Assembly: GCA_963920635.1 (NCBI GenBank)
Contig: OY987301.1
Location: 23,912,501 to 23,976,500, forward strand
DNA: 64,000 nt
Origin: Pseudeuparius sepicola
Lineage: Eukaryota > Arthropoda > Insecta > Coleoptera > Anthribidae
Reading direction: 5' to 3'
In this document: in pieces, positions 1 through 14,220 of the stretch
Layout of the letters: every line of letters starts with the position of its first letter
Numbering within the stretch: position 1 is the stretch's first letter
Translations under genes and position numbers: made by a program
Notes under the pieces: model-generated
What the model was told of the DNA's origin: nothing
The model's database searches: none
The model's input: the letters and a program-made list of their open reading frames with translations, nothing else

Positions 1-2460
1 GCTTCCGGAATGGATTCAACTCTGTACTTAGAAAGCCACACGGTTTGCTCCCTATAAGCATTGCTTCGCTCTTTTGATGCAAACGACCGATTGCCGCGGT
101 TTGAAAGCCACAGAAAAGTGAATTAATTAATTTAAAAAATACCTATTGCGAACGAGATTCTAGATTAATAAAAAATATCCAATTCCTGTAGAACCTTAGC
201 AATTGATTTTTTGCATCTAAAGAGCAAAAAATGCGTATAAACGTAGGTTCCAAAATACGTCGTTTTTTAAATGCAGAGTTGAATCCATTCCCGACGTTGT
301 CACTTCTTCTGAGCAACAATTTGGATTTGCTTTGTTTGCTCAAAATACAGTAGTTTTAGTAGGGGAAATTTTTATGGGAACATGAATGAGAGAGTTGGAA
401 TCCTGGATTCCCAGTTAAAAAAAGTGGAAATCATTACCCCACACCTGAGACCATTTACAAAATATGTAACAACAACCGACTTTTATATTGGAAATGCAGA
501 CCTTAACATTATTAACGTGTTAAAACAAAATGTAGCGACATATTTGAACTCTGTTGGACGATAAAAAATTGTGTGCTGCCTTCATGCAAAGTCGGACTCT
601 ACTACATGAAGCACTAATTTGATCAATATTCCCAGTCACAAGGGAAAATTATTACCCCACACCTGATACCATTAAATGATACAAATTTTATACCACCCTT
701 AACAAAATATCTAACAGCAGAAGTTAAATATGACCTAGAGTCTCAGCTCCAGAAACACAGTTTATTAACAGAAAAAAAACTGTACATATTATGTCATCTT
801 CAGTAGTAAACCATTTTGGTAAGCCAAACAATCTGGAAAATAGTAAAACAATCCGGAGAAGTTTATATAAACAAACTAGTATCTGAAATAGGAAAGAACT
901 GGTATATGGTATAATATTATACCAGTTCCTTCCTATTTCACCGCCTAGTTTGTTTATATAGGTAACGTTATATGAATTGTTTTACTTTTTTCAAGCTTTG
1001 TTGGCTTACCAAAATATTTTACTGCTGCAGATGACCCCTAGGAAGGGTTGAAATACAGTGTGTCCCAATTTGATACTGGACACCTCAGAAATATATGAAG
1101 GGCAAATGGTCTCTATTTTTTTATTGGTAGCACCAAGGGAGAGTATCTCGTAGGCGGTGGTACTTGGAAGGGGTAATTATTTCATGGCCTGCTATGATTT
1201 TTTAAAATATCAAATTTTCAAGAAACCCTATTAGGGAGTTTTTTACGACAAAATGTTATTAGTTCAGAATAAAAAACTGGGTGGATTCACAAAATTTCAA
1301 AAGTGTAGGCCTACTTTGATTTTTAGATTTATCTCCCACTTTTTTCTTAAAAAAGTGCCCTTTCTGGAGGGTTCACGTCAAAATTTTATTTTTTCACGAT
1401 AATCAAGTTTCCTTAATAATATTTTGACGTAAAAGCTCCAGAAAGGACACATTTCTAAGAAAAAAGTGGAAGAAAAAGACGAAAAAGCTAAAAATCAAAG
1501 TAGGCCTACACTTTTGAAATTTTGCAAATCTACTCAGTTTTTTATTCTGAACAAGTTTTCTTAATAACATTTTGCCGTAAAAAAATCCCTAATAGGGTTT
1601 CTTGAAAATTTGCTATTTTAAAAAATCCTAGCAGGCCATGAAATAATTACCCCTTCCAAGTACCACCGCCTACGAGATACTCTCCCTTGGTGCTACCAAT
1701 AAAAAAATAGAGACCATTTGTTTTCCTTGCCCTTCATATATTTCTGAGGTGTCCAGTATCAAATTGGGACACACTGTATAAGTACTGTTTTCCCGCTAAT
1801 AAACTGTGTTTGTCTGGATGGACCATAATACTTGATTATGTGTAGGAATCTTGATCAAACTAGTGTTTCATATAGTAGAGTTCGATTTTACATGAAGGCA
1901 GCATACAATTTTTTATTGTCCAACAGAGTTCAAATATCCCGCTACATTTTGGATCAATGACAGTACGGACAGATTTGCCTGTTGTCATAATAATGTCAAG
2001 GTCGGCATTTCCAATATAAAAGTAAGTTGTTAGATATTTTGTAAATGGTCTCAGGTGTGGGGTAACGATTTCAACTTTTTTAACTGGGAATCCACGATTC
2101 CAACTCTCTAATTCATGTTCCCATAAAAAAGTTCCCTACTAAATATACTCTATTTTGAGCATACGAAGCAAATTAAAATTGTTGCTCAGAAAAAGTGATA
2201 AGGTCGGGAATGAATTCAACTCTGTATTTAAAAAACGACGCATTTTGGAACCGACGTTTATAAGCACTTTTTTACTCTTTTGATGCAAAAAAAATCAATT
2301 GCTAAGGTTCTACAGGAATTGGATATTTTTTATTAATCTAGAATCTCGTTTACAATAGGTAATTTGTTTTTAATTAATTAATTCACTTTTCTGTGGCCTT
2401 CAAACTTAGGCAATCGATCGTTTGCATCAAAGGAGCCAAACAATGCTTATAGGGCAGCAA
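1..2460. repeat. Large composite foldback (inverted-repeat) element, left end truncated by window
   Basis: Sequence from about 43 to 620 recurs in reverse complement from about 1850 to 2460. Examples are the block around the 'cacctgagaccattt' motif at 438 and its mirror at 2045, and the 'atgcaaacgaccgattgcc' block at 78 mirrored at 2407. Each arm also holds two diverged copies of a shorter unit containing 'gattcaactctgta' (near 11 and 2213, and reversed near 277), so the arms are internally repetitive. A second foldback occupies part of the loop. The small ORFs in the arms (for example 382-564) are short, have no recognisable domain and look incidental. The left arm probably continues beyond base 1. 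Superfamily not assigned. Confidence 0.8.
1056..1776. mobile_element. Foldback MITE, TA target site, nested in the larger foldback
   Basis: The element runs from CAGTGTGTCCCAATTTG to its inverted copy ending GGGACACACTG and is flanked by TA on both sides (1054-1055 and 1777-1778). Almost the whole 721 bp is one inverted repeat: blocks at 1060-1200 and 1290-1350 return reversed at about 1630-1770 and 1490-1530. There is no transposase. TA duplication plus long inverted repeats fits a non-autonomous IS630/Tc1-mariner-type element; that assignment is inferred. Confidence 0.85.
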
Positions 2461-5400
2461 AATATGTGACCTACCCTTTGTAACATATATTTTCCTACTC
2501 CACTTCAAGATAGGGACTATTTCCTCTGCTTAGAAGTTAAATAGTTAATTCCTTTTGAAAATGGGTAATTTTTAAATAAGCTGAATACCATATTCATTCT
2601 ATTAGCTTAGCGGGCTTAAGAAAGATTTCCTAAAATAGTAGCTACAATAATCATAACGGAAAGGAGACCAAGTCAACTTACGTTAGTGCAAACGGTCATC
2701 TAAGCGAAGAAATCTGGAACATACTTTAGATCCAACTAAATTCTGAAATACCATCCATCTGTTGCATGCCGAGGAGTACATTAGAGTAGCTGCATGTTTT
2801 TCATTTATTTGGTGTGGTTCAGTCGAAGGATAATAACACACTGTACATACTTCTAATTCAAATTTCGCTCTAAAGAAGTACAGTATATTTTAGCCATAAT
2901 TTTTTGTCGCCCAGAAAATATTCCGCCTACGTAACCTCAAAGAAGCAAAAGCACATATACGTCTTATGTACCCTTAATAATATTTTGGGACTTCGACACT
3001 GGAAAAATTGACAAGCAAAGGCGGACACATTGTATGTATAATATTCTAAATAATTCTCAGTCCGAGTATTCAAATGAATTGTCGTCATTAGATAGAACCA
3101 CCAAAGGCTCCACTATCATATCAATAACATTGTCAAATTCCCATTTCTCCAGAAATAACTACGCCTATGACTCAGTACCCATCCCATGATTTTATTAGTC
3201 TCTCTCTTTCTCTAAACTATAAATTTGAAAATCCATCACACTTTGATGACACAAAATATAGTTTTAAACAAGTGTCCCTAATATAATATTTTGATATGCC
3301 TATTTTATAAAGAAATTATCTTATTTACACAGATAAAGAAATACACAACTCTATGTTTGAACACCAGACGTAGGTATTTCTTTGTATTGTGTATTTTCTG
3401 AATACTGGTAAAACGTTTTAGAATTGTATTAGTGTCTGATAAGAGTAGGTATTTCCTGTCTATTTTGTCCGTTTCCCTTTTGTAAAAACTATTTACGAAT
3501 ACCATTAGATAGAAAACGGACGCCTTCTAAGGGCACCATTTTATGCTGGCAATAAATAGTAGACAAGAAAACACTACAAAATCCCGCAGCACTTTGAAAC
3601 TCGATGAAAATAAAATCACACTAGGGAAATCCCTTATTGCTGCAATTTTTCTTTGAAGTGACAAGCGTAAAATCTCCTTGGGTATTTGCTTCCATGTTTA
3701 CCAGAGGGGGAAAGGCAAATTACTGACCAAACAACATCTCCCACAAATTAATACTGAACTGCGGTGGATAGTGTTGCACTTATTAGGACAAAAATAAGGC
3801 GATAAAAAATATCTGAAAATCCATATTTTGGTAATAACTTTCCAGTGAAACTGAAATTGAAGCAGTTTAGGACACACTACTTGACTAGGTTCTAACTAAA
3901 TTTCATGATTACCTAATATTTACAATGTCATACGTTCTACAGCACTCTACTAGTTGTTTCCACATAACTTTCTTGGAATTTATAAGTTTTCACAATAACA
4001 ACGCATTGTTCCATGGCTAATAGCAATATACCTGTATGATATTTATGGCATTTCAGCTGTCAAATTTTCAGAGGTATACTCATATATTCTGACCGAAACG
4101 AAAATGCCGCGAAATTTAAAAATCTTCTTTTTGGGACATAGTAAAAATGATTATTATTATTATAATCCATGCAAATGAAATGAAAAATGTATTTACCATA
4201 CCAAAGTAAAAGGGTTTAATCCTGTACTTTCTAAACTTTAAGGATTAATGCCTAATTTAGAAGAACAAAACCGGAGGAGGAAACTTTTGTTATGGCATTT
4301 CAGTCCTAATATAATTAAGGATTCCTTTGAAAATGCTAAAGCTCAAAACAGAGGGAAAAGAAATCTCGTTCAACGTGTTTAATTGGAATGGGAATGTAAC
4401 CAAAGAGCCATATGACCTTTTTCTCAGAAATAAAAATGCGAATTATTTGAATGACAAAAGCAAATAATAATTATTTCTGTTGTATTAATCTGCGTAGTAG
4501 TACACTGCTAAAATGAGAAACGAAAATCTACAAAATGTACAAAATAAGCCTCTTCGTATGAATGTAAGACGAACATAAGAATATACACACTGTATATAGC
4601 CCTAAGAGGAGAAATGTTCATATTGGTATAAGAAAATTTCAATATATTACATGAAAGGGGATGGGGTTATGACGCCCTAGAGGGTTAAACTAAATTTAGC
4701 ATGGGTTTATAACCTATACCTTTTTGGGGTCAGTGAATACATTTTATAAATAATATTATTATTTACAAATTTTCCACGCAAAGTTAAACTGTGGAAAGGG
4801 CGATTTTGTTGCAAAATAATTTTTTTAAATCTAGAGCTGGGAAGTTAGTTAGAATAAACTAGAATTAAAACAATACGCACACAGCACTACCACTAGCGGC
4901 AGAAGCAGAGTTTTTTTAATTCTTATAAAACGTGTATATCCTTTAGTTAGACGAAATTAAAAATTATTGTCTGGCGTGAAGTTTTTCAAATAATTTCTAT
5001 ATGCAATAGCACCTACATAATAATTATTTTTCGTAATAAAACGTATTCATGCAATGTAGGAAAATAAGGCATATGAAATTCAATCAAGTTAAAAGACTAT
5101 GAATTTGTCAGATTTATCCAATCAAATTGCGACATCGGAATATCATCCATCCATTCAGACTAAAATTTGAATCGCCCAATGCATAAACTGTGGAAATACC
5201 TGGAATTCCACTTTGCCCAGAGAATTTGCGCGACGCGAATGTATTACCTACCACCTAGTATAATTTCAGAGAAGAGATTTCCACCAAGTTTTGTTCGGGA
5301 GCTCTGTTGCCTAGCGACCATCGAGTGGTACTCCAATCCGTTGCCGAGATCCGTTGCCGAGATCCATAATAGAGGCAACGTAGCTATTGACTACAAAGGC

Positions 5401-5870
5401 ATTTTCATTTTCTTCCGTAATATACGTTCACGTGTCACATGTATTTCCGTCTTAAAAAGCATTAATAGGATCTGAAGAATATTTTGCGAGATTACAGTAG
5501 TCGCTGTTCATTTTACCAGAAGATAAGATGAAAACATATATACGATGTCGCTTACAAGGCTGCTTTCCTTGCCTATATTTCAGATATAGATTATCCCCGT
5601 TAACATCCTTAATAAGGGGACAATTTTAGTTTTCGCAATATCTACAATTTGAAATGTCCACCTTTAGGCTAAATCAGATCAGTAAATAAATGCGCTGAAA
5701 ATTGAGATAAATAATGGGATATACTCTGATTAGATTGGGGACAGACACAAGAAAATGTCTTTAAAAAACACACCTGGAATCCAAGAGCGCTGAACAATAA
5801 ATGCACATTCAGAATACTGATCTGCTACTGTAAAGGCCAGATAGGATTACCTTTACGGTTTTAAGAATAA
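2461..5870. other. AT-rich non-coding DNA
   Basis: No gene or complete element recognised. The longest open frame here, about 100 codons at 5167-5475, begins at a non-ATG codon and shows no domain, so I treat it as chance. A CACTGTATA-type string near 4590 resembles a foldback end, but I found no partner. Confidence 0.5.
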
Positions 5871-5952
5871 CACAACTCATAACAATGAGTTGTGTAAACA
5901 GAAGAATTATCACAACTCATAACAATGACATGTGTAAACGCAGAAGAATTAT
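5871..5952. repeat. Two-copy tandem repeat (unit about 40 bp)
   Basis: Two consecutive units begin 'cacaactcataacaatga' (5871 and 5911) and end 'agaagaattat'. They differ by a few bases and a 2-bp indel. The first unit contains a self-complementary 'acaactcat/atgagttgt' hairpin. Confidence 0.85.
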
Positions 5953-6177
5953 CAGGACAGTAGTAAATAACGAAGGATGAAGAGAAGACATTTTGGACAA
6001 TCCAACCATTGTAATAAGATTTAAAAATTGAGTATGTTGCAACGTAATTTATGAAGAAGGCAGATTTTGTATGATTTTCAGTCTTTGATGATTACCGAAT
6101 CATGTAGCTACTGCGATGTCTTGGTAGTTAATAGTGGACTTACGAGAATGATACTATGTCAATTTTCCCTTTTCTTC

Positions 6178-6563
6178 AGGCCTACTTGATCTAGGCGCAA
6201 ACCAACACGGTGGGTATGGTGGCGGGTAAGACGATACTCGGGTGCGGTTTTTGGAAATTCTTAGCCGATTTTTTTTGTATTGCACGATTTTTTTATATTT
6301 AGCAAATTGTTAAGACTATTTTTACGGCCTTTTTATGATGTTTAAACGGCTAATCTCAGAATATGAATTTACAAATGGAAATTTCTTTATCACAAGTGGG
6401 AATCAAAGATAATATCATAAACGAAATTGATAATAAAACGTTTTTGAAAGGACACTTGGTCCAACAGCATCACGTTTACGTGTTTCCTGTTCATTAAAAT
6501 TAGCGCACTAAAAGCCCACCCACCCACCCACCGTGTTGGTTTGCCCAAAATACTTTTAGGCCT
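6178..6563. mobile_element. MITE-like element with imperfect inverted ends
   Basis: The left end AGGCCTACTT, followed by GCAAACCAACACGGTGGGT, is mirrored at the right end by a G/C-rich (CCCA)n run, then CCGTGTTGGTTTGC and finally AGGCCT. The arms are about 45-50 bp with a variable spacer. There is no coding capacity and I could not define a clear target-site duplication. Confidence 0.65.
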
Positions 6564-9500
6564 TTATTGTATACGGTGAACTGCTAGACTCTAATGCTCA
6601 ATGCGTTTTCTGTTGTTGGACCTGGACCAACACCATATTAAAGACCTGTGCAGAGCTCTGTTTCAAGCTATCGCTACTGGCGCTACGGTTGACGAAAAAA
6701 AGTATCTAGATGTTTTAACGTATCTAGAGTACTAATCATCTGGTTTTGGATTATGGAATAAGTATGAAGGACCAGAATATTTTTATACACTGTTTATTGT
6801 AAGTTGCCATCGAACTTGGGCTCGATTTAAACAAGTGTCAGCATTCAGAATACGGCTCATCTTAATTTCGTTCAAAACTGTGCAATTCCCATATTAAACA
6901 ACAAACTACCCTATATTTGGATCACCCCATTTTATGTACCATATAATTTAATTTGAATAACTTTTTAATTGCAAAGTTATAATTGCTTTGAAACTTGGAA
7001 ATCGTTCTAGACTCGTAACTACTTTAAATTATTATAAAAGATACCTATAAATCATAATTTTTCCCCATAATACCATTTTTCCGCTTCGATATTTTTTGAA
7101 TGTTTGGTGTCCTGAAGAAAAAAAATTGTAGTCGATCCATAGACACATTATTTGATCTTTCGTGGGTTAACAAGTACATAAATGAAACTTGAGATGCCGA
7201 TAATATTTTCCTTTTAATATGAAAAAATATTCATCGTACTAAATTAATATGTATGCTTCAGACGTGTTTTAATAATCCAAAAAGTCACATATTAGGTTTA
7301 AATGTGTAGCACGTAATAGGTTTACATTGCAGGAACAAATATTCTTTTTTAGATCCAAGTAACCATTCCAGGTTTTAATATAATTTTATAAGTCGAAGTC
7401 TTTCTCCTAGCAAGTTTTTCGATTTTCTCAGGCAATAAAACTTTTCATAAAGCTTTCAAACGAAGTATTTCAGAACAGGTACATTCGAAGATACGAAGTA
7501 ATTTGCGACATCAGCAGGGCTTGAAATCAAAAGCTGTTTTGCAATGCAGAGTATTTCACGGGGAAAGTGACATATCGCATAGATGCGGCTTATATTCATT
7601 TGATCAATTTGAAGTGGCAATTAAAAATTGTTATATTAGAATTCTTAAGAAAATAATGTGTTTGATAAGTTAAAGTTTTTACTAATTACTTCAAAATGTC
7701 TCAGTAGAATTTATTAATATTGAGATTTTGCTAGACTACTAAAGTAAATTCAATTCCTATAGATGCTCGTGCACATAAATATTGATATGCACGTCTTCGG
7801 CCAGCGCTAGAGTTGCTATTGGCTATAGATTGTAATATTTCTTAATTCATTCATAGTTTATGTTTATTCCCTTAGTTATGTTTTATACCTATCTTGTTGT
7901 TTCTAAACGAGTAAATAAAATAAATAAAGGTGTAAGGTGCATTGTAATTATGTTTTTTATATAAAGTTATAGGGTGTGGTTTTTAATACGGTCGTGTTCA
8001 GCTAAAGTGTCAACGCACACCTGCCTGTGTGTGTTTACATTCAATGCGTCTTGAACTAATAAGAAAGTTTTTGAGGCTTTAAAAATTTCTGATGGCTGTG
8101 TTGCGAATATGGTGAATGTTTTTGGCACTTTTTGGTTATAATGATGGACTCCGAAAATCATATTAATCATCATATTTATACAAAAATGGTAATAGAAAAG
8201 TTTCCTATAAGTACACTGAGGGCTTTCCTACACTGTACAAATATCTCTGGTGTAATCAGGGAAATTCAGTAGGCGATAGAACTCGTAAAAATAAAAAGAA
8301 AAGTTCATATGAACTTGAATGTGTTTTAAAGCTTCGTTTTCGAGAAACAGAGTGTTAAACTTTTAAAGATTGTTGGTCGCGTCGGTGTAGAAAATATGTT
8401 TTAGAGATTATATTATAACAAAAAGTATCTGTTTAATTGTGTATTTGTTACTGGAAATGGAATTACATTTCTGCACGCGTAATTTGTTTTGAAATCTTTT
8501 CACCTTTAGCAGATCAAAACAATACAAACTTTCTATCTCTAACGATGCTTACTTTGAGAAAATCAAGAGTGATAAGGAAAATATTTTTATTCCACGTTTC
8601 CCTAACTGTTTACCTTTTTATTTTTCTTCGATGTAAAAAGAAAATTTTTTTAGATATTTTGTTGTACCTATTTTTAAAAGACACTTGCGTGGCCTATCTG
8701 GCCCTGTATTCAAATAAAAATTTAAACTGAAAGGCGAACCTTTTAAGATTCAAATTTTCACGTTTGCAATAATTTATTATAACGAAATTTAAAACTTTTC
8801 GCAAGTACATATTTTAAACTTAAGCGATCCAGAACTTAATTTAATTTCGCTAGCAAACTAAATAGTTCCGTCACCGGATCTCCATCGTTAATTTCACAAA
8901 GGTAAGTTTAACATCCAACCGTTTTCGTCCCGGACACAAAGAAAGGGCGAACTATAAACTACAATGAGATTAAGAGATTAAGAAAAACGTAGGATTGGTG
9001 CAACTTAATTTAATTTTTAATTAACTGAGAATAGTCCGACAGGATGCATGGGTTTTGATGCTTTACTTACGCTGCCAATTAATTAAAACGGTGTTTGTTA
9101 CAAAATGCCCAGAAAAATATATTTGTAATAACAAGTGCGAAGGACGTCTTTAATTCATTATGGTATTGTTAAACCAAAATTCAGAACATCGACTGTTCTG
9201 TACTGTACCTAATACATTCTGGTTTTCTTTTATATCCAATTCACTATTTCCCAAATTTTCACAGTCAATAAAAATTCTAAAGTTACTTTTGTAGTGACAA
9301 AATAAACAGTAAACTGCAAACCTACTAACAACCTACCATAAAAATTATTGGTTTTTGCCTTATGCTCTGATGCCTTACAATCTCTAGTCCGACTTTCTTG
9401 ACTACCATACAAAAATCTAGTACTAAATATAAAAAAGAGTTTAACTACGGAGTCAGAACACTATTCTATGTATACCTACATGTTTTCCTTAAAAAAGATG

Positions 9501-12500
9501 TTTGCATGGTTATTCAAGTCAAATTATAAGATATTATGTCGTGTTTTTTTGGGCCAGCTGCTTTTTCTGTTTGCATTCCTATAATGTCCAAGTTTGTTGT
9601 ATCTATTAGCTCTCAAGAAATACCGTGACAGGTCCTACTATTTCCTGTTATTTTTTACTGAATTTATTCCAGTTAAAATATACAGTTCTGGTATTTTATG
9701 AACGACAAATAAACCGTACATAAGCAAAATTTGACTTATCTACTTTTTTTACCAGAACACATATAGCGCCAAGAATTGGCATTTTGCACCTTTTATTATG
9801 ATTACGTTATGAAAAATTATGGTCTTTTATATGATAATGCAAGTAAATTGACTTCTTCCTATCAAGAATTTATTGCCGGGAGTCAAGCTTGAGTTATAAC
9901 CTGTTTAAGAGCGGAATTTAATCAACTATATGACCTAAATTCGCTCCATACGTTCGCGGCAGTTTAACGGAAATTACTGGGTCAGAATAAATTCACGAAA
10001 CATTGTAGGTGGATTTTGCGTGAATTTGGGCCGAAATTGAGACAAGATTGTCTTGTAACGAAAAATAAATTATTAATGTGCCCTTCTGGGGTTTTTGAGT
10101 AAATTATGAAACATGATTATGCGGCGACATCTCTACCTTAATTACACCGAATACCGGCTGGAGGTTTTGTAATCTCCTTAAATCATATTAAAAAGTAAAA
10201 AATCAAGCACAGTCCTCGATTTTAATAAATATCAGGATAATATTTCCATCAGCGTGATCCATTCGCTAATCAAATTGGAAAATAAATTAAACCCAGGGGC
10301 TAAAACGCAGAAAATTGCCATAGTGCGCATGTTTTTTAATACCTTATTGTGATGAATTCCTTGAGATTATACAATTTGAACTGGGCAAGATATCTATTGC
10401 ATATTTTATATGACTTATCTATTTTTTGTTCCGATTCGGTAATTTTTTGTATGAATTGTGTGATCTCAACTTCATTTTAAATGGAAAAATTTTGGTATTA
10501 TTTCGGTTTTATTGACATTTGCGATTAGGGACGACTTTTCATAATATACAACTTGGACATCATTTTCTCAAGTATTACGGAAACCCCTAGAAAACCGTAG
10601 GATCCCTAGGCCCATAGGGAGTGGAGGATAATCAATAAATCATACAGATACAACAGTAGGTAGGTACATTATACAGATAAAGCAATACCACCGTGAATTT
10701 ACATTTTGCCAAGTTTTGTCCAGGCCATCAGTGGCGTTTTTCTATATATATATGTGAAGAAAACGTGCTATCTTCGAACCAAAGGTCTGATATGCTCTAA
10801 TGCGCTCTGATACCTACGCATCAAGAATAATCTTTCATAAGACTCTCACTAGGACCAAGTAAAGTGAACAAAGAAGGAAGTTAGATATGCGCGAGCACAC
10901 AGAGGGAAGACTTTAGACTTAACTGTACTAATTGTACCATACGCACGTGGCACGGTTAAGTCTTGAGGGTGTGGCCAAATCTTTAGAATGCGCATTCAAG
11001 TTCGCTGAATCAAAACCAATTTGATTTTTGGCGTACACAATTAAAACCGCGCGGGGATGGAAACAAGTCGTTCCACTCTTTATTCATTTTACATTGGCGC
11101 GCGCAAGTTCTCGTGATAGCTGATGTGTTTTTTGACCCGCTTCTTTAAGATAAATAATGTCCGCAATAATGCAAGAAATATGGGAATATTCATGGTGTTT
11201 TAGTAGCCACGGTTTTGTCCACCAGTATCGACGATTTCTTTTCTTAAGTACAATTTATTTTTTCTTTGATTATGCAAACGCACGCTACTGCCATAAGAAA
11301 GCTCCTTTCCAGATGGCATCACTAATCACTAGACAAACTAAACCCGCAAACTGACGTGGATACGGGTTTAACTTACGGAAAACACGCATAGACTTAGGTA
11401 ATTGTGCGGTCTTCCCACTGTGTGTATGGGCCCATTTAGAGATCTGAAATCCTAATAAATCCAGCCTCAATTAAACTCCAAGCTCCAGCTTTCTATACAG
11501 ACTAATTAACCTCGATACAAAGGAGAGCCTCCTAAATCCGAACTTAACTTCGAGCGAATCACAACGGCATTATACATACATTGTCACCTTGCGTCAGTCA
11601 TGAAATTCGTGACCTCTGGCATAATATTACCAAACTGTCGTAAACGTATTATTATTAATCCAGTCAATGAGTGCTTAAAAATGGGTTGTGGCCAGCCTTT
11701 TGTGCGCATTTTTGACAATTTGCCTTTGACAAAAAGTCTCCGGGTTTGCGAGAAGAGCTAACTCCAGGGGTACCTACCGAAAATGTGTCTCAGTTTTTGG
11801 TCTTCGAGTTATAAACTTTTGAAAACAGTTATTTTTCCAAAAATTAAGATTTGTCAAGTTTATTCGATAAACAATTCTCATGGTTGTGGTTCGTTCATTG
11901 CAAATTTGTTCTCATGATGCCTTGGACCTTTTAGGCAGTGTCAATGAAGGACTGAATAAGTTTGATATTTGTCTAACTTTTATGTGTTTGGTTAATTTAT
12001 TTACCACAGTAGTAATTCGCATAGGTATATTTTTTACCCTTTGTCTATCTGACCACATTGAAAAAACTAGAAAAACATGAATCTTATGAATCTAAACAAA
12101 TTATTTAGGACAAACTTAAAGTTCTGCGCCAAAATGTATCTACGTTTTCCTGTCGTTTAATTTAAAAATACTTCGCAGAATTACTTTGTTGCTTTGGAAC
12201 CTACCTACCCTAGGTATCTACATACCTATATTTACCTAAATACACATCAAAAGCATATCGGCGTCATTAAAAATGAATAAGACTCAATCTATGGTAGCAA
12301 TAGGGATCATAGTGAACACATATTGTGCAAGTTAAGTGCTTTAAGGGTTAACATAATACCTCGCAAAATTGGCAAGGCGGCCCTAAGAAAATCCTGGAGC
12401 TTTATGAGAGGCCTGAGTAACCTTGGCATTTATTAGAGAAAGGTTATTCGCGAAAGATCTGCCTATGTCGACAAAGGACAGTGATTCCAAATGTCTTACA

Positions 12501-12570
12501 AATATACACAACTTACAAATTAATTAGCAATAACGTTAAACACTAGCAAAAATATTTTTAAACTTTTACT
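6564..12570. other. Long AT-rich non-coding stretch
   Basis: I see no coding exon, RNA gene or bounded element in these 6 kb. All open frames are short and unsupported. This would fit intergenic or intronic DNA upstream of the dunce-related region. Confidence 0.5.
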
Positions 12571-13025
12571 TCTTCCCTAAATTATTACATATTTACTTGT
12601 CAATGGAACCGATTATTCATATATTATGTGTGCTTCCACCATTTGTTTGGTATCAGCATCTTCAAGAATTTTGAGAACTAATTGCTGATTCTAGATAATG
12701 TAATCAGAAATTCCTAAAAATGTCTTCTTGTAGTGTTTGTCTTCACAAAAAGGTGACATATATTGTTTATTTGATAACAAATATAGTTTTTCCAAAAAAA
12801 ATTATAAAGCAAAGGTGGAGAGAATATTACTGTGTAGAAGCTGAAAAAAAAATTACAAAAATAAATAAATAAGAAACCACCCCTATTGCAAAAACCCACA
12901 AAGGTGTCGAGTGTGATTTTTTTGGTTGGAGACTCAGGCGACACCCTCAAAAAATCAGCTTGTCCGCATTTATTTGTTTGGATCGTAATATGCTATTTTT
13001 TGCAACTCATATTATACGTAATATA

Positions 13026-13160
13026 CAAGGTGAGTCACATCTAAAGGCAGAGCCGAAAAAACAAGGTAGAATTCGCTAAAATAAGCACATATGATTAATA
13101 AACATTAGCTCAAAAACGCTTGGTTCTCCATAAACAGCGCGTTGAAACTTTTCCAAAAAT

Positions 13161-13206
<46 letters not shown>

Positions 13207-13757
13207 AGGAATTCCAATCAAATTTGGTACATATTATGGGTTGTCATTTTTTGCAATAATTTGGCCCTGTTCAGATGACCAGCGGCGTAGATACAAATAA
13301 TTTTATTTCAAATGCCAGCATAATCGCCTTGGAACTAAGTAGTTTAAAAAATCCGAAATTACGAAGAAACTGTACCAGATATAAAAAAATACCAAGAGGC
13401 GCTTTTTGTTCCAAATTTAGTGCTCTATCCAAAAATTTTGGTTTTTCACAGAACCGTACTATTTTTTATACAATTATTTACAGAAACTATTTGTATCTAC
13501 GCCGCTGGTCATCTGAACGGGGTCAAATTATATTGCACAAAATGGCAACCCTCCAATGCATAATGTGTACTAAATTTGGTTGGAATTCCTAAATGGGTTT
13601 GAAAGAAATTAAAAAATATGTTATTTTTGGAAAAATTTCAACACGCTGTATATGGAGAACCAAGCGTTTTTGAGCTAATGTTTATTAAGCATATGTGCTT
13701 ATTTTAGCGAGTTCTACCTTGCGTTTTCGGCTCTGCCTTTAGATGTGACTCATCCAG
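13026..13757. mobile_element. Foldback MITE with TA target site, inserted in duplication copy 1
   Basis: Ends are CAAGGTGAGTCACATC and its inverted partner GATGTGACTCATCCAG, flanked by TA (13024-13025 and 13758-13759). The arms run nearly the full length; the inner block 'gatgaccagcggcgtaga' at 13276 is mirrored near 13500. A (TA)n microsatellite lies in the left arm only. The 105-codon frame at 13275-13592 crosses arm-loop-arm and is not considered a gene. Confidence 0.85.
13164..13203. repeat. (TA)n microsatellite
   Basis: An uninterrupted AT dinucleotide run of about 40 bp lies in the left arm of the foldback. The mirror position in the right arm has only 'atatgttattttt', so the tract expanded after the arms formed. 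Confidence 0.95.
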
Positions 13758-14220
13758 TATATTCTATTTCGCATTGTTTAAATTTTTACGAAGCACGTGA
13801 TTTCTTTAGAAAAACATTTATTATAGGACATAGCCCTCGAAAACAACTAAACCAAACTGGTTTTATTTAAAAAATTATCCAAATACGCAGTTTAAAAACT
13901 AATTCCAAAAAGGCACGCAAAATTACATTCGAATAAAAATATTGATCTATCTAAGCGTGTTCTAAATATGTCCACACTTTTGTGGGAAGTTTCTAATGTG
14001 TAAATCTGTTCAACAAAACGGTAATCCTAGAAAAGATTATGTTAATCTGAATCTTTAAATATGCAACAAAAATATAGGAAAAATTCTTCTAACCTTGGTG
14101 GCAAAATTATGGTTATTGCAAGATAAACCTAGTTATTTTCCAGGACATAAGGAAGGCCCATTTTTATCAGGTATTAGTGATTTGATGATTTTCTGTTTTT
14201 GTTAATTTTATTTATTACAG

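Larger units (their letters stand above)
12571..14180. repeat. Tandem duplication, copy 1 (interrupted by a MITE)
   Basis: Bases 12571-13025 plus 13758-14180 match 14221-15091 closely, with scattered substitutions and small indels (for example the shared 'tcttccctaaattattaca' start and the shared 'ggacataaggaaggccc' end). The two copies are separated by only about 40 bp. Copy 1 is split by a 732-bp foldback that is absent from copy 2. No coding potential recognised. Parts resemble a dispersed repeat near 22.5 and 57.7 kb. Confidence 0.9.

Noticed and set aside
4581..4600. CACACTGTATA string like a foldback end
   Set aside because: No inverted partner found within several kilobases.
5167..5475. 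102-codon frame
   Set aside because: Non-ATG start, contains a short internal duplication ('ccgttgccgagat'), no domain.
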